A stretch of 5,833 nt of DNA from Desulfobacteraceae bacterium (lineage in GTDB: Bacteria; Desulfobacterota; Desulfobacteria; Desulfobacterales; ETH-SRB1). The stretch is taken from assembly GCA_013202725.1 (NCBI GenBank), contig JABMRH010000048.1, positions 1 to 5,833 of the forward strand. The letters run 5' to 3'. A program made the translations under genes and the position numbers. Positions within the stretch are counted from its first letter, which is position 1. Every line of letters starts with the position of its first letter. Shown here piece by piece: positions 1-5,833 of this stretch. The notes under the pieces are model-generated. The model saw only the letters and a program-made list of their open reading frames with translations, had not been told where the DNA came from and did no database searches.

Positions 1-1242
1 ATTATCATACCAGCGGGTTTCGGCATTAAGGCTGAATTGTGACCAGCTCTTGTTTATGCTCAGGCTGTTTACCCTTGTTGAATCAGTATAATCGTCAAGG
101 TCTCTGCCGAAGTTTTTGTTAAAAAAGTTATCGGTTACGTCAAACCCCGTATATCCGTCCTTAAATTCATGCAGGTAATCCTGATCGCTGACAATATCTA
201 TGTCCAGTTTTGCGGTAAAACCAGCAGGCAGATCTTGGTCATGTTTCATCCTGAACCAGTACCTGTCGGAATTGGGCCGCAGCTCACTATCATCCGTATA
301 TCCCCATTCTTCGCTCGATTCCAGCGTGCCGTTATCTACCTTACTGTCTTGCAAAAAGTCATACATTATGGTTCCTTTTGACTTTTCATCTAAAACATAG
401 CGGTATTCAAAACCTATTTTATCTCCTCTGCGTCCAATATGGTGGTAATATAAGGTTGCATCCGAACTTTCGTTAATAGCCCAGTAAAAAGGCTGTATGT
501 ATTCCTCCCATTTCCGTTCCGAATATACTATTTGTGGCGGCAACAGGCCGGACTGTCTCTTTGTCTTTGCAGGAAAGACCAAAAAGGGTGTGTACAACAC
601 TGGAACCCTTTTTGCCCAAAGAGCTGCGTGATTAACAAAGCCATATCCCTCTATGGTAACTTTCACGTTTCTCCCTGTTATTTTCCACGCAGGACTATCG
701 CCGTCACATGTTGTAAGGCTGCCTTTGCCTACAGCATAAGAGTCTTTCCCTGTCTTTTGTATCTTATCCCCTTTTATATAAAAATGGTTTTCTTTAATAA
801 AGACTGTTCCATTATACACTGTTCCGATTTCAGCCTCCAGATCCATCTCCATCCTGTCACCAACAAGCAGATCATCACCTGCCGTCATTATCACATGGCC
901 GACAGCCAGCACCTCCATGGTTTTATCATCAAAACGAACAAAATCGGCTGTAAGCCTTTTGTCCTGCTTTGTTATGATGACATTCCCTTTTGCGATATGT
1001 TGATTGGTTTTTTTATCAAAGCCTATTTCATCGGCAGTAATATGCCATGGCTCGGCAGGATCATCATCAAACAGTCGCTCATGGCTCTGTGCAAAAGAAA
1101 CTACTGCGGTTGCAATCATAACAACGAAGATAAGAGACAGGCGAGGGATAATATAACGAAAAGATTCTGAAAACAGTCTATACGTTCCAATCAATCTATA
1201 AGCACAGCTATAATCTTTGCCTTGTGTTTTGTTGTGAAGCAT
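1..1242 (-). CDS. lptD: LPS-assembly protein LptD (OstA/Imp), N-terminal part, cut by the left window edge
   Basis: LptD is the outer-membrane beta-barrel that, with lipoprotein LptE, inserts lipopolysaccharide into the outer leaflet. The frame is open for 414 codons from ATG at 1242 to base 1, with no stop, so the C-terminal half lies outside the window. Residues 31-51 form a hydrophobic signal-peptide core ending SFA, with cleavage predicted before Q52. Residues about 67-190 match the OstA/LptA-like jellyroll that receives LPS (WHITADEI, then HIAKGNV, then repeated strands). Residues 211-256 carry the family signature that opens the barrel (VPVLYTPFLVFPAKTKRQSG, LLPPQ, then QPFYWAIN). C179 in TTCDGD sits where E. 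coli LptD has Cys173, but the mature N-terminus shows no partner like Cys31. ATG 1242 is the first ATG after an in-frame TAA at 1333-1335; its ribosome-binding sequence is weak (GGA only). The next ATG (codon 42) would destroy the signal peptide. Identity is secure; the start is less so. Confidence 0.93.
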   Translation of the reverse strand, partial: MLHNKTQGKDYSCAYRLIGTYRLFSESFRYIIPRLSLIFVVMIATAVVSFAQSHERLFDDDPAEPWHITADEIGFDKKTNQHIAKGNVIITKQDKRLTADFVRFDDKTMEVLAVGHVIMTAGDDLLVGDRMEMDLEAEIGTVYNGTVFIKENHFYIKGDKIQKTGKDSYAVGKGSLTTCDGDSPAWKITGRNVKVTIEGYGFVNHAALWAKRVPVLYTPFLVFPAKTKRQSGLLPPQIVYSERKWEEYIQPFYWAINESSDATLYYHHIGRRGDKIGFEYRYVLDEKSKGTIMYDFLQDSKVDNGTLESSEEWGYTDDSELRPNSDRYWFRMKHDQDLPAGFTAKLDIDIVSDQDYLHEFKDGYTGFDVTDNFFNKNFGRDLDDYTDSTRVNSLSINKSWSQFSLNAETRWYDN

Positions 1243-1291
1243 TAAGTCCGTTTGTTTTTTTGTTAGCGCGGAAGGATTGTGATGCTTTTTG

Positions 1292-1345
1292 CTACAAATA
1301 CTTAGATAGCGAAGACACGGTATATAGCCATATTATTTGAGACAT
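1292..1345 (-). CDS. possible 17-residue leader peptide upstream of lptD
   Basis: An ATG at 1343-1345 follows a perfect AGGAGG (minus strand, 1351-1356) at a 5-nt spacing. It opens a 17-codon frame, MSQIIWLYTVSSLSKYL, ending in TAG at 1292-1294. The frame differs from lptD, whose ATG lies 49 nt further downstream. The ribosome-binding sequence is far better than the one before lptD, which is the main reason to list it. The peptide is mildly hydrophobic and resembles no family I recognise. It could be a regulatory leader peptide that controls lptD translation or transcript folding, or a chance frame in a spacer. The coding evidence is only the Shine-Dalgarno match and spacing. Confidence 0.3.
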   Translation of the reverse strand: MSQIIWLYTVSSLSKYL

Positions 1346-1347
1346 TT

Positions 1348-1361
1348 GCGCCTCCTGGCGC
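1348..1361 (-). promoter_or_regulatory. GC-rich hairpin overlapping an AGGAGG ribosome-binding site
   Basis: GCGCC at 1348-1352 pairs perfectly with GGCGC at 1357-1361 around a 4-nt loop. In minus-strand RNA the loop is AGGA and the next two G residues of AGGAGG lie in the stem, so the Shine-Dalgarno sequence is partly sequestered. It is not followed by a U-tract on the minus strand, so it does not look like an intrinsic terminator. It could modulate translation of the short ORF that starts at 1345. This is seen as structure; function is inferred. Confidence 0.4.
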
Positions 1362-1385
1362 CGCTTGTTTTCACTTTTCAGGTAG

Positions 1386-1417
1386 AGCAAAAGGGTTTAT
1401 CTTTGTAACCCTTTGCT
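1386..1417 (-). other. imperfect inverted repeat (hairpin) 30 bp downstream of purM
   Basis: AGCAAAAGGGTT (1386-1397) is the complement of AACCCTTTGCT (1407-1417) apart from one bulged A, giving about 11 base pairs around a 9-nt loop. It lies 30 bp beyond the purM stop on the transcript side. There is no U-run after it in minus-strand RNA, so it is not a textbook rho-independent terminator. It may stabilise the 3' end of purM mRNA, attenuate read-through into lptD, or mark a processing site. Confidence 0.4.
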
Positions 1418-1447
1418 ATCCAGTCCATAAAGCCTAATAAATATTTG

Positions 1448-2491
1448 CTAAACCCACTCGATGTACCGGGCAGTTTCTTTTCTTTCAACTATCTCTCCTA
1501 TTATAAACCCTTTCTCTTTCATAGCGCTAAGCCGCTCCACCATCTCCTGCGCCGAACTTTCCGGTACAATCGCTATCATCCCGATTCCATTATTAAAAGT
1601 GCGTATCATCTCGTTGTCGGATATATTGCCGGCCTTTTTCAAAAAAGGAAACACAGAGGGAACATCCCAGCTTTCCTTGTGCATCACGATATTGCATCCT
1701 TTTGGTATTATGCGCAGAATGTTGTCTTCAATACCTCCGCCAGTAATATGGGCAAGCCCGTGTATCGGCAGCCCCTTGCGTATACGATAAATGACCGCCG
1801 AATATATTTTTGTCGGCGTAAGAAGCTCTTCACCCAGTGTTCGGCCAAGCTCGGGAACATAATCGTCAATTTTTAGTTTCAAACTATCAAAACAGATCTT
1901 TCGCACCAAAGAATATCCGTTGCTGTGAAGGCCGCTGGATGCTATTCCGATAACCTTGTTGCCGACATGAATTTCAGACCCGTCAATAATCTTGCTGTTA
2001 TCAACCATACCCACGGCAAAACCTGCCAGGTCATATTCATTTTCTTTATAAAAGCCCGGCATTTCCGCTGTTTCGCCACCTATTAGGGCGCACCCTGCCT
2101 GTCTGCAGCCCTCTGCAATCCCCTCGATAATTTCTGTGGCAATTTTTGTGCTCAACCTCCCCATTGACAGATAATCAAGAAAAAACAGCGGCTTGGCGCC
2201 TTGCACAATGATATCATTTACACACATGGCTACAAGGTCAATCCCGACCGTGTCATGTTTGTCCATCATAAAGGCTATCTTAAGCTTTGTGCCGACTCCG
2301 TCTGTTGAGCTTACAAGAACCGGACTGTCAACATTTGCAAGGTTAAGCGAATAGAGCCCTCCGAACCCTCCAATGTCACCTATAACGCCGGTTCTGGGCG
2401 TATGTTTTGCAATCTTTTTTATGGCCTTAACAAGGTTGTTGGCCTTGTCAATATCTACGCCCGCATCGGCATAGGTTAAGGGCTTATTCAT
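1448..2491 (-). CDS. purM: phosphoribosylformylglycinamidine cyclo-ligase (AIR synthetase)
   Basis: PurM closes the imidazole ring in de novo purine synthesis, converting formylglycinamidine ribonucleotide plus ATP to aminoimidazole ribonucleotide, ADP and phosphate in the cytoplasm. With the chosen start the protein is 347 residues, against 345 in E. coli. Diagnostic segments appear in order: YADAGVDIDKAN (7-18), the glycine-rich GDIGGFGGL (38-46), STDGVGTK (62-69, nucleotide binding), VNDIIVQGAKPLFFLDY (91-107), the family hallmark GGETAEMPGFY (138-148), SSGLHSNGYSLVRK (185-198), LTPTKIY (224-230) and HITGGGIEDN (248-257). ATG 2491 was chosen because GGGAG lies 6 nt upstream and the protein then begins like its relatives. 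An in-frame ATG at 2512 would add seven residues but has AAGG directly abutting it. It has its own promoter in the divergent region and is followed on the same strand by lptD. All key motifs look intact. Confidence 0.97.
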   Translation of the reverse strand: MNKPLTYADAGVDIDKANNLVKAIKKIAKHTPRTGVIGDIGGFGGLYSLNLANVDSPVLVSSTDGVGTKLKIAFMMDKHDTVGIDLVAMCVNDIIVQGAKPLFFLDYLSMGRLSTKIATEIIEGIAEGCRQAGCALIGGETAEMPGFYKENEYDLAGFAVGMVDNSKIIDGSEIHVGNKVIGIASSGLHSNGYSLVRKICFDSLKLKIDDYVPELGRTLGEELLTPTKIYSAVIYRIRKGLPIHGLAHITGGGIEDNILRIIPKGCNIVMHKESWDVPSVFPFLKKAGNISDNEMIRTFNNGIGMIAIVPESSAQEMVERLSAMKEKGFIIGEIVERKETARYIEWV

Positions 2492-2497
2492 GTTTAT

Positions 2498-2502
2498 CTC
2501 CC
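2498..2502 (-). promoter_or_regulatory. purM ribosome-binding site that decides the start
   Basis: On the minus strand this reads GGGAG, 6 nt before ATG 2491. The alternative ATG at 2512 has no properly spaced site, so this element supports the shorter 347-residue protein. Confidence 0.7.
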
Positions 2503-2537
2503 ACAAAACCATCCTTCACTAATAGACAACCATTTAA

Positions 2538-2566
2538 AAATTAAACCGATTTAGACTGAAAGTCAA
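2538..2566 (-). promoter_or_regulatory. sigma70-type promoter for purM
   Basis: On the minus strand the -35 box is TTGACT (2561-2566) and the -10 box is TAATTT (2538-2543), separated by exactly 17 bp (2544-2560). The predicted transcription start near 2531 gives a leader of about 40 nt before ATG 2491. A short inverted repeat, GACT-gaa-AGTC (2554-2564), overlaps the -35 box. I see no recognisable PurR-type operator or purine riboswitch; the leader is too short for a riboswitch. Confidence 0.62.
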
Positions 2567-2576
2567 AACAATTTTT

Positions 2577-2605
2577 TTGACATAAAGTTCTTTGTGTTGT
2601 AATTT
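2577..2605 (+). promoter_or_regulatory. sigma70-type promoter for the alaC-hom-thrH operon
   Basis: A consensus -35 box TTGACA (2577-2582) and a -10 box TAATTT (2600-2605) are separated by the optimal 17 bp. The predicted start near 2612 leaves a leader of about 40 nt before the alaC ATG. That is too short for a threonine-type attenuator with leader peptide and terminator, and no T-box or riboswitch would fit. The -35 box lies 10 bp from that of the opposing purM promoter. Confidence 0.68.
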
Positions 2606-2651
2606 AGCAAAAATTTAACTATTTATTTTTATAAGGTACGAGGTTGTTTTT

Positions 2652-3818
2652 ATGGAAAAATTTGCAAGGATAAATCGTCTGCCACCTTATGTGTTTACAA
2701 CTGTCAACAAAATAAAGATGGATGCAAGACATGCCGGCGAGGATATTGTAGACCTTGGAATGGGCAACCCCGATCTTCCCACCCCAAAGCATATAGTCGA
2801 CAAGCTGTTGGAGGCGGCTCAAAAACCCCACAACCACAGATATTCTGCATCAAAGGGTATTACAAAGCTTAGGATGGCTATTTCAAGCTGGTACAAACGA
2901 AGATTTGACGTGGATATAGACCATGAGGAGGAGGCTATAGTCACAATCGGCGCCAAGGACGGCATCTCCCATCTTGTCCTTGTTACAATCAGACCGGGAG
3001 ATGTTGTGTTTTCTCAGAATCCAACCTATCCGATTCATCCGTACTCCGCAATTATTGCCGGAGGAGATGTGCGCGGAATACCTGTCGGGCCGGATTCGGA
3101 CTTCTTTGAAAACCTGATGGAAGCCACAAGACAGACATGGCCAAAGCCAAAATTGTTGATTATAAGCTACCCTCACAACCCAACAACCGAGGTTGTCAAC
3201 CTGGAATTTTTTGAAAAAATCGTGGCTTATGCAAAGGAATACAATATTATGGTAATCCATGATTTTGCTTATGCCGACCTTGTTTTTGACGGCTATAAAG
3301 CCCCCAGTTTTTTGCAGGTAAAAGGGGCCAAGGATGTGGGGGTGGAATTCTTTTCCCTTTCCAAAAGTTACAGCATGCCGGGCTGGAGGGTAGGCTTTTG
3401 TGTTGGAAACAGAGAAATAGTGGGCGCCCTGCGCAGAATAAAAAGCTATCTTGACTACGGGATTTTTCAGCCGATTCAGATAGCATCCATCATAGCTTTA
3501 AACGGCCCGCAGGATTGTGTTACAGAGATATGCAACACCTATAAAGAGCGAAGAGATGCTCTGATTTCCGGCCTTCATCGCGTTGGATGGGATATAAAAA
3601 GCCCAAAAGGAACCATGTTTGTGTGGGGAAAAATTCCTGAACAATATCTAAAAATGGGCTCTGTGGAATTCTCCAAATTTCTGATTAAAGAGGCTCAGGT
3701 AGCTGTTTCTCCCGGGCTGGGTTTCGGCGAATACGGAGATGAATATGTCCGTTTTGCGCTTATTGAAAACAAGATGCGCATAAACCAGGCTGTAAGGGGA
3801 ATCAAAAAAATATTATAG
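2652..3818 (+). CDS. alaC: AlaC-type PLP-dependent aminotransferase (glutamate-pyruvate transaminase family)
   Basis: A fold-type I, class I/II aminotransferase of 388 residues. It resembles E. coli AlaC (YfdZ), which makes alanine from pyruvate and glutamate, along its whole length, but lacks that protein's short C-terminal tail. Matching stretches include RINRLPPYVF (6-15), DLGMGNPD (34-41), YSASKGI (64-70), TIGAKDGISHL (98-108), NPTYPIH (123-129) and FALIENKMRI (368-377). Catalytic and cofactor residues are visible: N176 in HNPT, D204 and Y207 in HDFAY (pyridine ring contacts), Schiff-base lysine K238 in SLSKSY, R246 in GWRVGF, and R367 in YVRFAL as the likely substrate carboxylate ligand. 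GAGG 8 nt upstream supports the start. It is the first gene of the alaC-hom-thrH operon. Substrate is inferred: alanine/pyruvate is most likely, but an aspartate- or methionine-related transamination, or LL-diaminopimelate aminotransferase-like activity, cannot be excluded from sequence. Confidence 0.9.
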   Translation: MEKFARINRLPPYVFTTVNKIKMDARHAGEDIVDLGMGNPDLPTPKHIVDKLLEAAQKPHNHRYSASKGITKLRMAISSWYKRRFDVDIDHEEEAIVTIGAKDGISHLVLVTIRPGDVVFSQNPTYPIHPYSAIIAGGDVRGIPVGPDSDFFENLMEATRQTWPKPKLLIISYPHNPTTEVVNLEFFEKIVAYAKEYNIMVIHDFAYADLVFDGYKAPSFLQVKGAKDVGVEFFSLSKSYSMPGWRVGFCVGNREIVGALRRIKSYLDYGIFQPIQIASIIALNGPQDCVTEICNTYKERRDALISGLHRVGWDIKSPKGTMFVWGKIPEQYLKMGSVEFSKFLIKEAQVAVSPGLGFGEYGDEYVRFALIENKMRINQAVRGIKKIL

Positions 3819-3829
3819 GCACAGGCACT

Positions 3830-5146
3830 ATGAAACAAATTAATATTGGTTTGCTTGGATGCGGCACCGTAGGAACCGGTGTTGCAAAAATTCTGATTGA
3901 AAACAAAGAGCTTATTGCCGCTCGGGTCGGGGCGTTACTGTCATTAAAACATGTCGCGGATATTGATATAAAAAGGGATCGGGAAATCAACTTTGATGAT
4001 GGAGTCCTGGTAACCGATGCCCGCAAGGTGGTTGATGATCCGCAAATAGATATAATTGTCGAGATGATCGGCGGGGTGGGAATTGCAAAGGAGCTTATCT
4101 TAAGAGCAATCGACAACGGCAAACAGATTGTAACCGCAAACAAGGCCCTTCTTGCAACCCATGGTAACATCCTTTTTAAAGCCTCTTACGCAAAGGGGAT
4201 TGATCTTGCTTTTGAGGCGAGTGTGGGCGGATGTATGCCGGTTATAAAATCGATCAGGGAGTCTCTGGTTGGTGATCGCATAAAATCGATGACCGGCATA
4301 TTAAACGGTACGTGCAACTATATTCTGTCAAAAAGCACATATGATGGGATTACCTTTGAAGCAGCCCTGTCTGAGGCGCAGGCCAAAGGCTTTGCAGAGG
4401 CAGACCCCTCTCTGGATGTTGAGGGGATAGACACGGCACACAAGCTGGCCATATTAACATCTATTGCATATGGTGTGGAGATTAATTTTAATGATATTTA
4501 TATTGAAGGAATATCAAAAATTACCCCCATGGATATCGATTTTGCCGATCAATTCGGGTACAGGATAAAGCTTTTGGCTATAAGCAAAAACAGAGGAAAA
4601 GAGGTTGAAGCAAGGGTGCACCCTGCAATGATACCGTTTGACAATCAGCTATCAAACGTAAACGGCTCTTTGAATGCAATTACAATTTCGGGTGATGCTG
4701 TCGGCGACATGATGCTTTACGGCCTTGGCGCGGGTATGATGCCAACAGCCGGCGTGGTTGTAGGAGATATAGCAGATCTGGCCCGCAATCTTTTATCCGG
4801 CACAAGGGGAAGAATTCCATTGCTGTCCTACCAGATGGAAAATATAAGAAAAATTCCGATCATGCCGGTTGACGATATCTTTACCAATTACTACTTCAGG
4901 TTCTCCGCTGCAGATCGTCCGGGGGTTTTATCTAAAATATCGGGCATACTGGGTGATCGTGGCATCAGCATCAAATCCGTGCACCAAAAAGGACGCAAAT
5001 CGACCGGCTCGGTTCCTATTGTCATCCTCACGCACCTTGCAAAGGAACATGATGTTAAAATGGCTCTATCCGAGATTGAGGCCCTTGATATTGTCAGCGA
5101 CAGGCCGGTTCTCATAAGGGTCGAAGAAACCGATAACCATGGTTGA
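3830..5146 (+). CDS. hom: homoserine dehydrogenase with C-terminal ACT domain
   Basis: Hom reduces aspartate semialdehyde to homoserine with NAD(P)H, the branch point to threonine and methionine. The 438-residue length is typical of the monofunctional enzyme, with no aspartokinase fusion. The N-terminal Rossmann fold has GLLGCGTVGTGVAK (7-20). TANKALLA (102-109) contains the conserved lysine K105. The catalytic domain has FEASVGGCMPVIK (128-140), GILNGTCNYIL (156-166) and the hallmark GFAEADPSLDVEGIDTAHKL (187-206) with the conserved acidic residues and K205. An ACT domain at about 355-430 (FSAADRPGVLSKI, then GISIKSVHQKG) is the usual site for allosteric feedback, normally by threonine. The start lies 11 bp after the alaC stop with only AGG as a weak ribosome-binding sequence, so translation is probably coupled to alaC. 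The C in SVGGCMP replaces the glycine or alanine more often seen there and is probably neutral. Confidence 0.97.
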   Translation: MKQINIGLLGCGTVGTGVAKILIENKELIAARVGALLSLKHVADIDIKRDREINFDDGVLVTDARKVVDDPQIDIIVEMIGGVGIAKELILRAIDNGKQIVTANKALLATHGNILFKASYAKGIDLAFEASVGGCMPVIKSIRESLVGDRIKSMTGILNGTCNYILSKSTYDGITFEAALSEAQAKGFAEADPSLDVEGIDTAHKLAILTSIAYGVEINFNDIYIEGISKITPMDIDFADQFGYRIKLLAISKNRGKEVEARVHPAMIPFDNQLSNVNGSLNAITISGDAVGDMMLYGLGAGMMPTAGVVVGDIADLARNLLSGTRGRIPLLSYQMENIRKIPIMPVDDIFTNYYFRFSAADRPGVLSKISGILGDRGISIKSVHQKGRKSTGSVPIVILTHLAKEHDVKMALSEIEALDIVSDRPVLIRVEETDNHG

Positions 5147-5171
5147 TATAAGGTAACATTTTTGAGGTAGC

Positions 5172-5780
5172 ATGTATATTGTCTGTTCAGATTTAGAGGG
5201 TGTCTTTGTTCCTGAAATATGGATACAGGTAGCCGAAAAGACCGGCATCAAAGAGCTAAGGCTGACTACTCGTGATATATCCGATTATGATGTTTTGATG
5301 AAAAAACGGCTTGATATCCTTCACGAGAACCGGATCAAGCTTAAAGATATTACAAATGTTATCGATTCGATAAATCCTCTTGACGGGGCGGTGAATTTTC
5401 TGGAATGGCTCAAATCGCAGACCCAGATAATAATTGTTTCAGATACATTTGTTGAGCTTGCAGGACCTTTAATGAAAAAGCTGGGCAGGCCAACCCTTTT
5501 TTGCAACTCTCTATCAATAGACCCTGACGGATATATTGTTGGATATAATCTCCGACAAAATGACGGCAAGCGCAAGGCTGTGCTTTCCTTAAAAAACCTC
5601 AATTATGAAATAATAGCGTTTGGTGACTCCTATAATGATATAACCATGCTCAAAGAGGCCGACACAGGCATCCTGTTCCGGCCTCCCGACAATGTAAAAA
5701 ACGAATTCCCGGAGCTTCTGGTTTCATATAGTTATGATGAACTTAGAAAAATCATCCAAAAAACACTGAACACAACATAA
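5172..5780 (+). CDS. thrH: ThrH: bifunctional phosphoserine phosphatase / homoserine phosphotransferase
   Basis: A 202-residue HAD-superfamily enzyme that matches Pseudomonas aeruginosa ThrH almost end to end. That enzyme dephosphorylates phosphoserine and can pass the phosphate to homoserine, substituting for SerB and, partly, for ThrB kinase. Motif I is CSDLEGVFVPEIW (5-17) with nucleophile D7 and the ThrH-type E9 in place of the second aspartate of the DxDx(T/V) pattern. The cap region has TTRDISDYDVLMKKRL (32-47). Motif II is VSDTF (89-93), the GRPTLFCN segment is 105-112, the motif III region DGKRKAVLSLKNL spans 131-143, and motif IV is GDSYND (151-156), which binds magnesium. GAGG lies 4 nt before the ATG. 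The gene starts 25 bp after hom, so its product can act directly on the homoserine made upstream. Family is certain; which activity dominates in vivo is inferred. Confidence 0.93.
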   Translation: MYIVCSDLEGVFVPEIWIQVAEKTGIKELRLTTRDISDYDVLMKKRLDILHENRIKLKDITNVIDSINPLDGAVNFLEWLKSQTQIIIVSDTFVELAGPLMKKLGRPTLFCNSLSIDPDGYIVGYNLRQNDGKRKAVLSLKNLNYEIIAFGDSYNDITMLKEADTGILFRPPDNVKNEFPELLVSYSYDELRKIIQKTLNTT

Positions 5781-5810
5781 TATTATAACATTGTTTTGTA
5801 ACTATTCAGC

Positions 5811-5830
5811 CACAGATTCACACAGATGAA
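5811..5830. repeat. two near-identical 10-mers of a CACAGAT-type repeat at the right edge
   Basis: CACAGATTCA (5811-5820) is followed directly by CACAGATGAA (5821-5830), 8 of 10 bases identical, about 30 bp after the thrH stop. Strings of the form GCCACAGAT-n-CACAGATG recur between genes in many bacterial genomes, from memory, without an agreed function. The window ends here, so whether the array continues cannot be seen. Two copies could also be coincidence. Confidence 0.35.
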
Positions 5831-5833
5831 TGC

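Noticed and set aside
532..1170. 212-codon open frame on the plus strand
   Set aside because: It lies antisense to lptD, which carries clear family signatures in the opposite strand; the plus-strand translation is cysteine/histidine-rich with no recognisable motif.
1242..1345. lptD frameshifted from the strong AGGAGG start at 1345
   Set aside because: The short frame is not the lptD frame and closes at 1292; no homopolymer lies between 1292 and 1345 to explain a sequencing slip, and the lptD frame has a TAA at 1333-1335. The signal peptide starts well downstream of this.
1348..1370. Intrinsic terminator at the GCGCC hairpin
   Set aside because: There is no U-tract after the stem on the minus strand; the TTGTTTT on the plus side follows a 4-nt gap and no plus-strand gene ends nearby.
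1445..1876. Plus-strand open frames across purM
   Set aside because: They are antisense shadows of purM, whose motifs are complete on the minus strand.
2492..2512. Longer purM start at ATG 2512
   Set aside because: It has no properly spaced ribosome-binding site, lies only about 19 nt from the predicted transcription start, and would add residues not seen in relatives; ATG 2491 has GGGAG at 6 nt.
3802..4170. Minus-strand open frame across the start of hom
   Set aside because: It is the antisense of the hom Rossmann domain and shows no family motif or ribosome-binding site.
1..5833. CRISPR array, tRNA, rRNA, insertion sequence or phage/defence genes
   Set aside because: No direct-repeat/spacer pattern, cloverleaf-like gene, transposase motif or terminal inverted repeats were found by reading both strands.

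Overview
The window carries five protein genes in two divergent groups around a short AT-rich intergenic region (about 2513-2651). It looks like a chromosomal housekeeping region of a Gram-negative bacterium. The lptD gene implies an outer membrane with LPS. The moderately AT-rich composition, the tight small operons and the AlaC/Hom/ThrH gene set would fit a Desulfobacterota (former Deltaproteobacteria) genome. That placement is an inference from gene content, not proven by the sequence.

Left half, minus strand: purM (AIR synthetase, purine biosynthesis) is read leftward from the central region. After a spacer of about 205 bp it is followed by lptD, the outer-membrane LPS translocon. lptD runs off the left edge, so only its N-terminal 414 codons are present. 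The spacer holds an imperfect hairpin behind purM. It also holds a strong AGGAGG ribosome-binding sequence, partly buried in a GC-rich hairpin, followed by a possible 17-codon leader ORF upstream of lptD.

Right half, plus strand: alaC (PLP aminotransferase), hom (homoserine dehydrogenase with ACT domain) and thrH (HAD-family phosphoserine phosphatase/homoserine phosphotransferase) lie head to tail with gaps of 11 and 25 bp and look like one operon. Hom makes homoserine and ThrH can phosphorylate it, so the cluster probably feeds threonine synthesis (thrC is not in the window). AlaC adds an alanine/glutamate transamination step. The window ends with two near-copies of a CACAGAT-type 10-mer just after thrH.

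The central region contains two sigma70-type promoters firing in opposite directions. Their -35 boxes are only 10 bp apart, and each has a 17-bp spacer. I found no CRISPR array, tRNA, rRNA, insertion sequence or defence system. No intergenic stretch exceeds 300 bp. I see no evidence of a novel system; the most unusual points are the leader ORF/hairpin before lptD, the hom-thrH pairing, and the back-to-back promoters.
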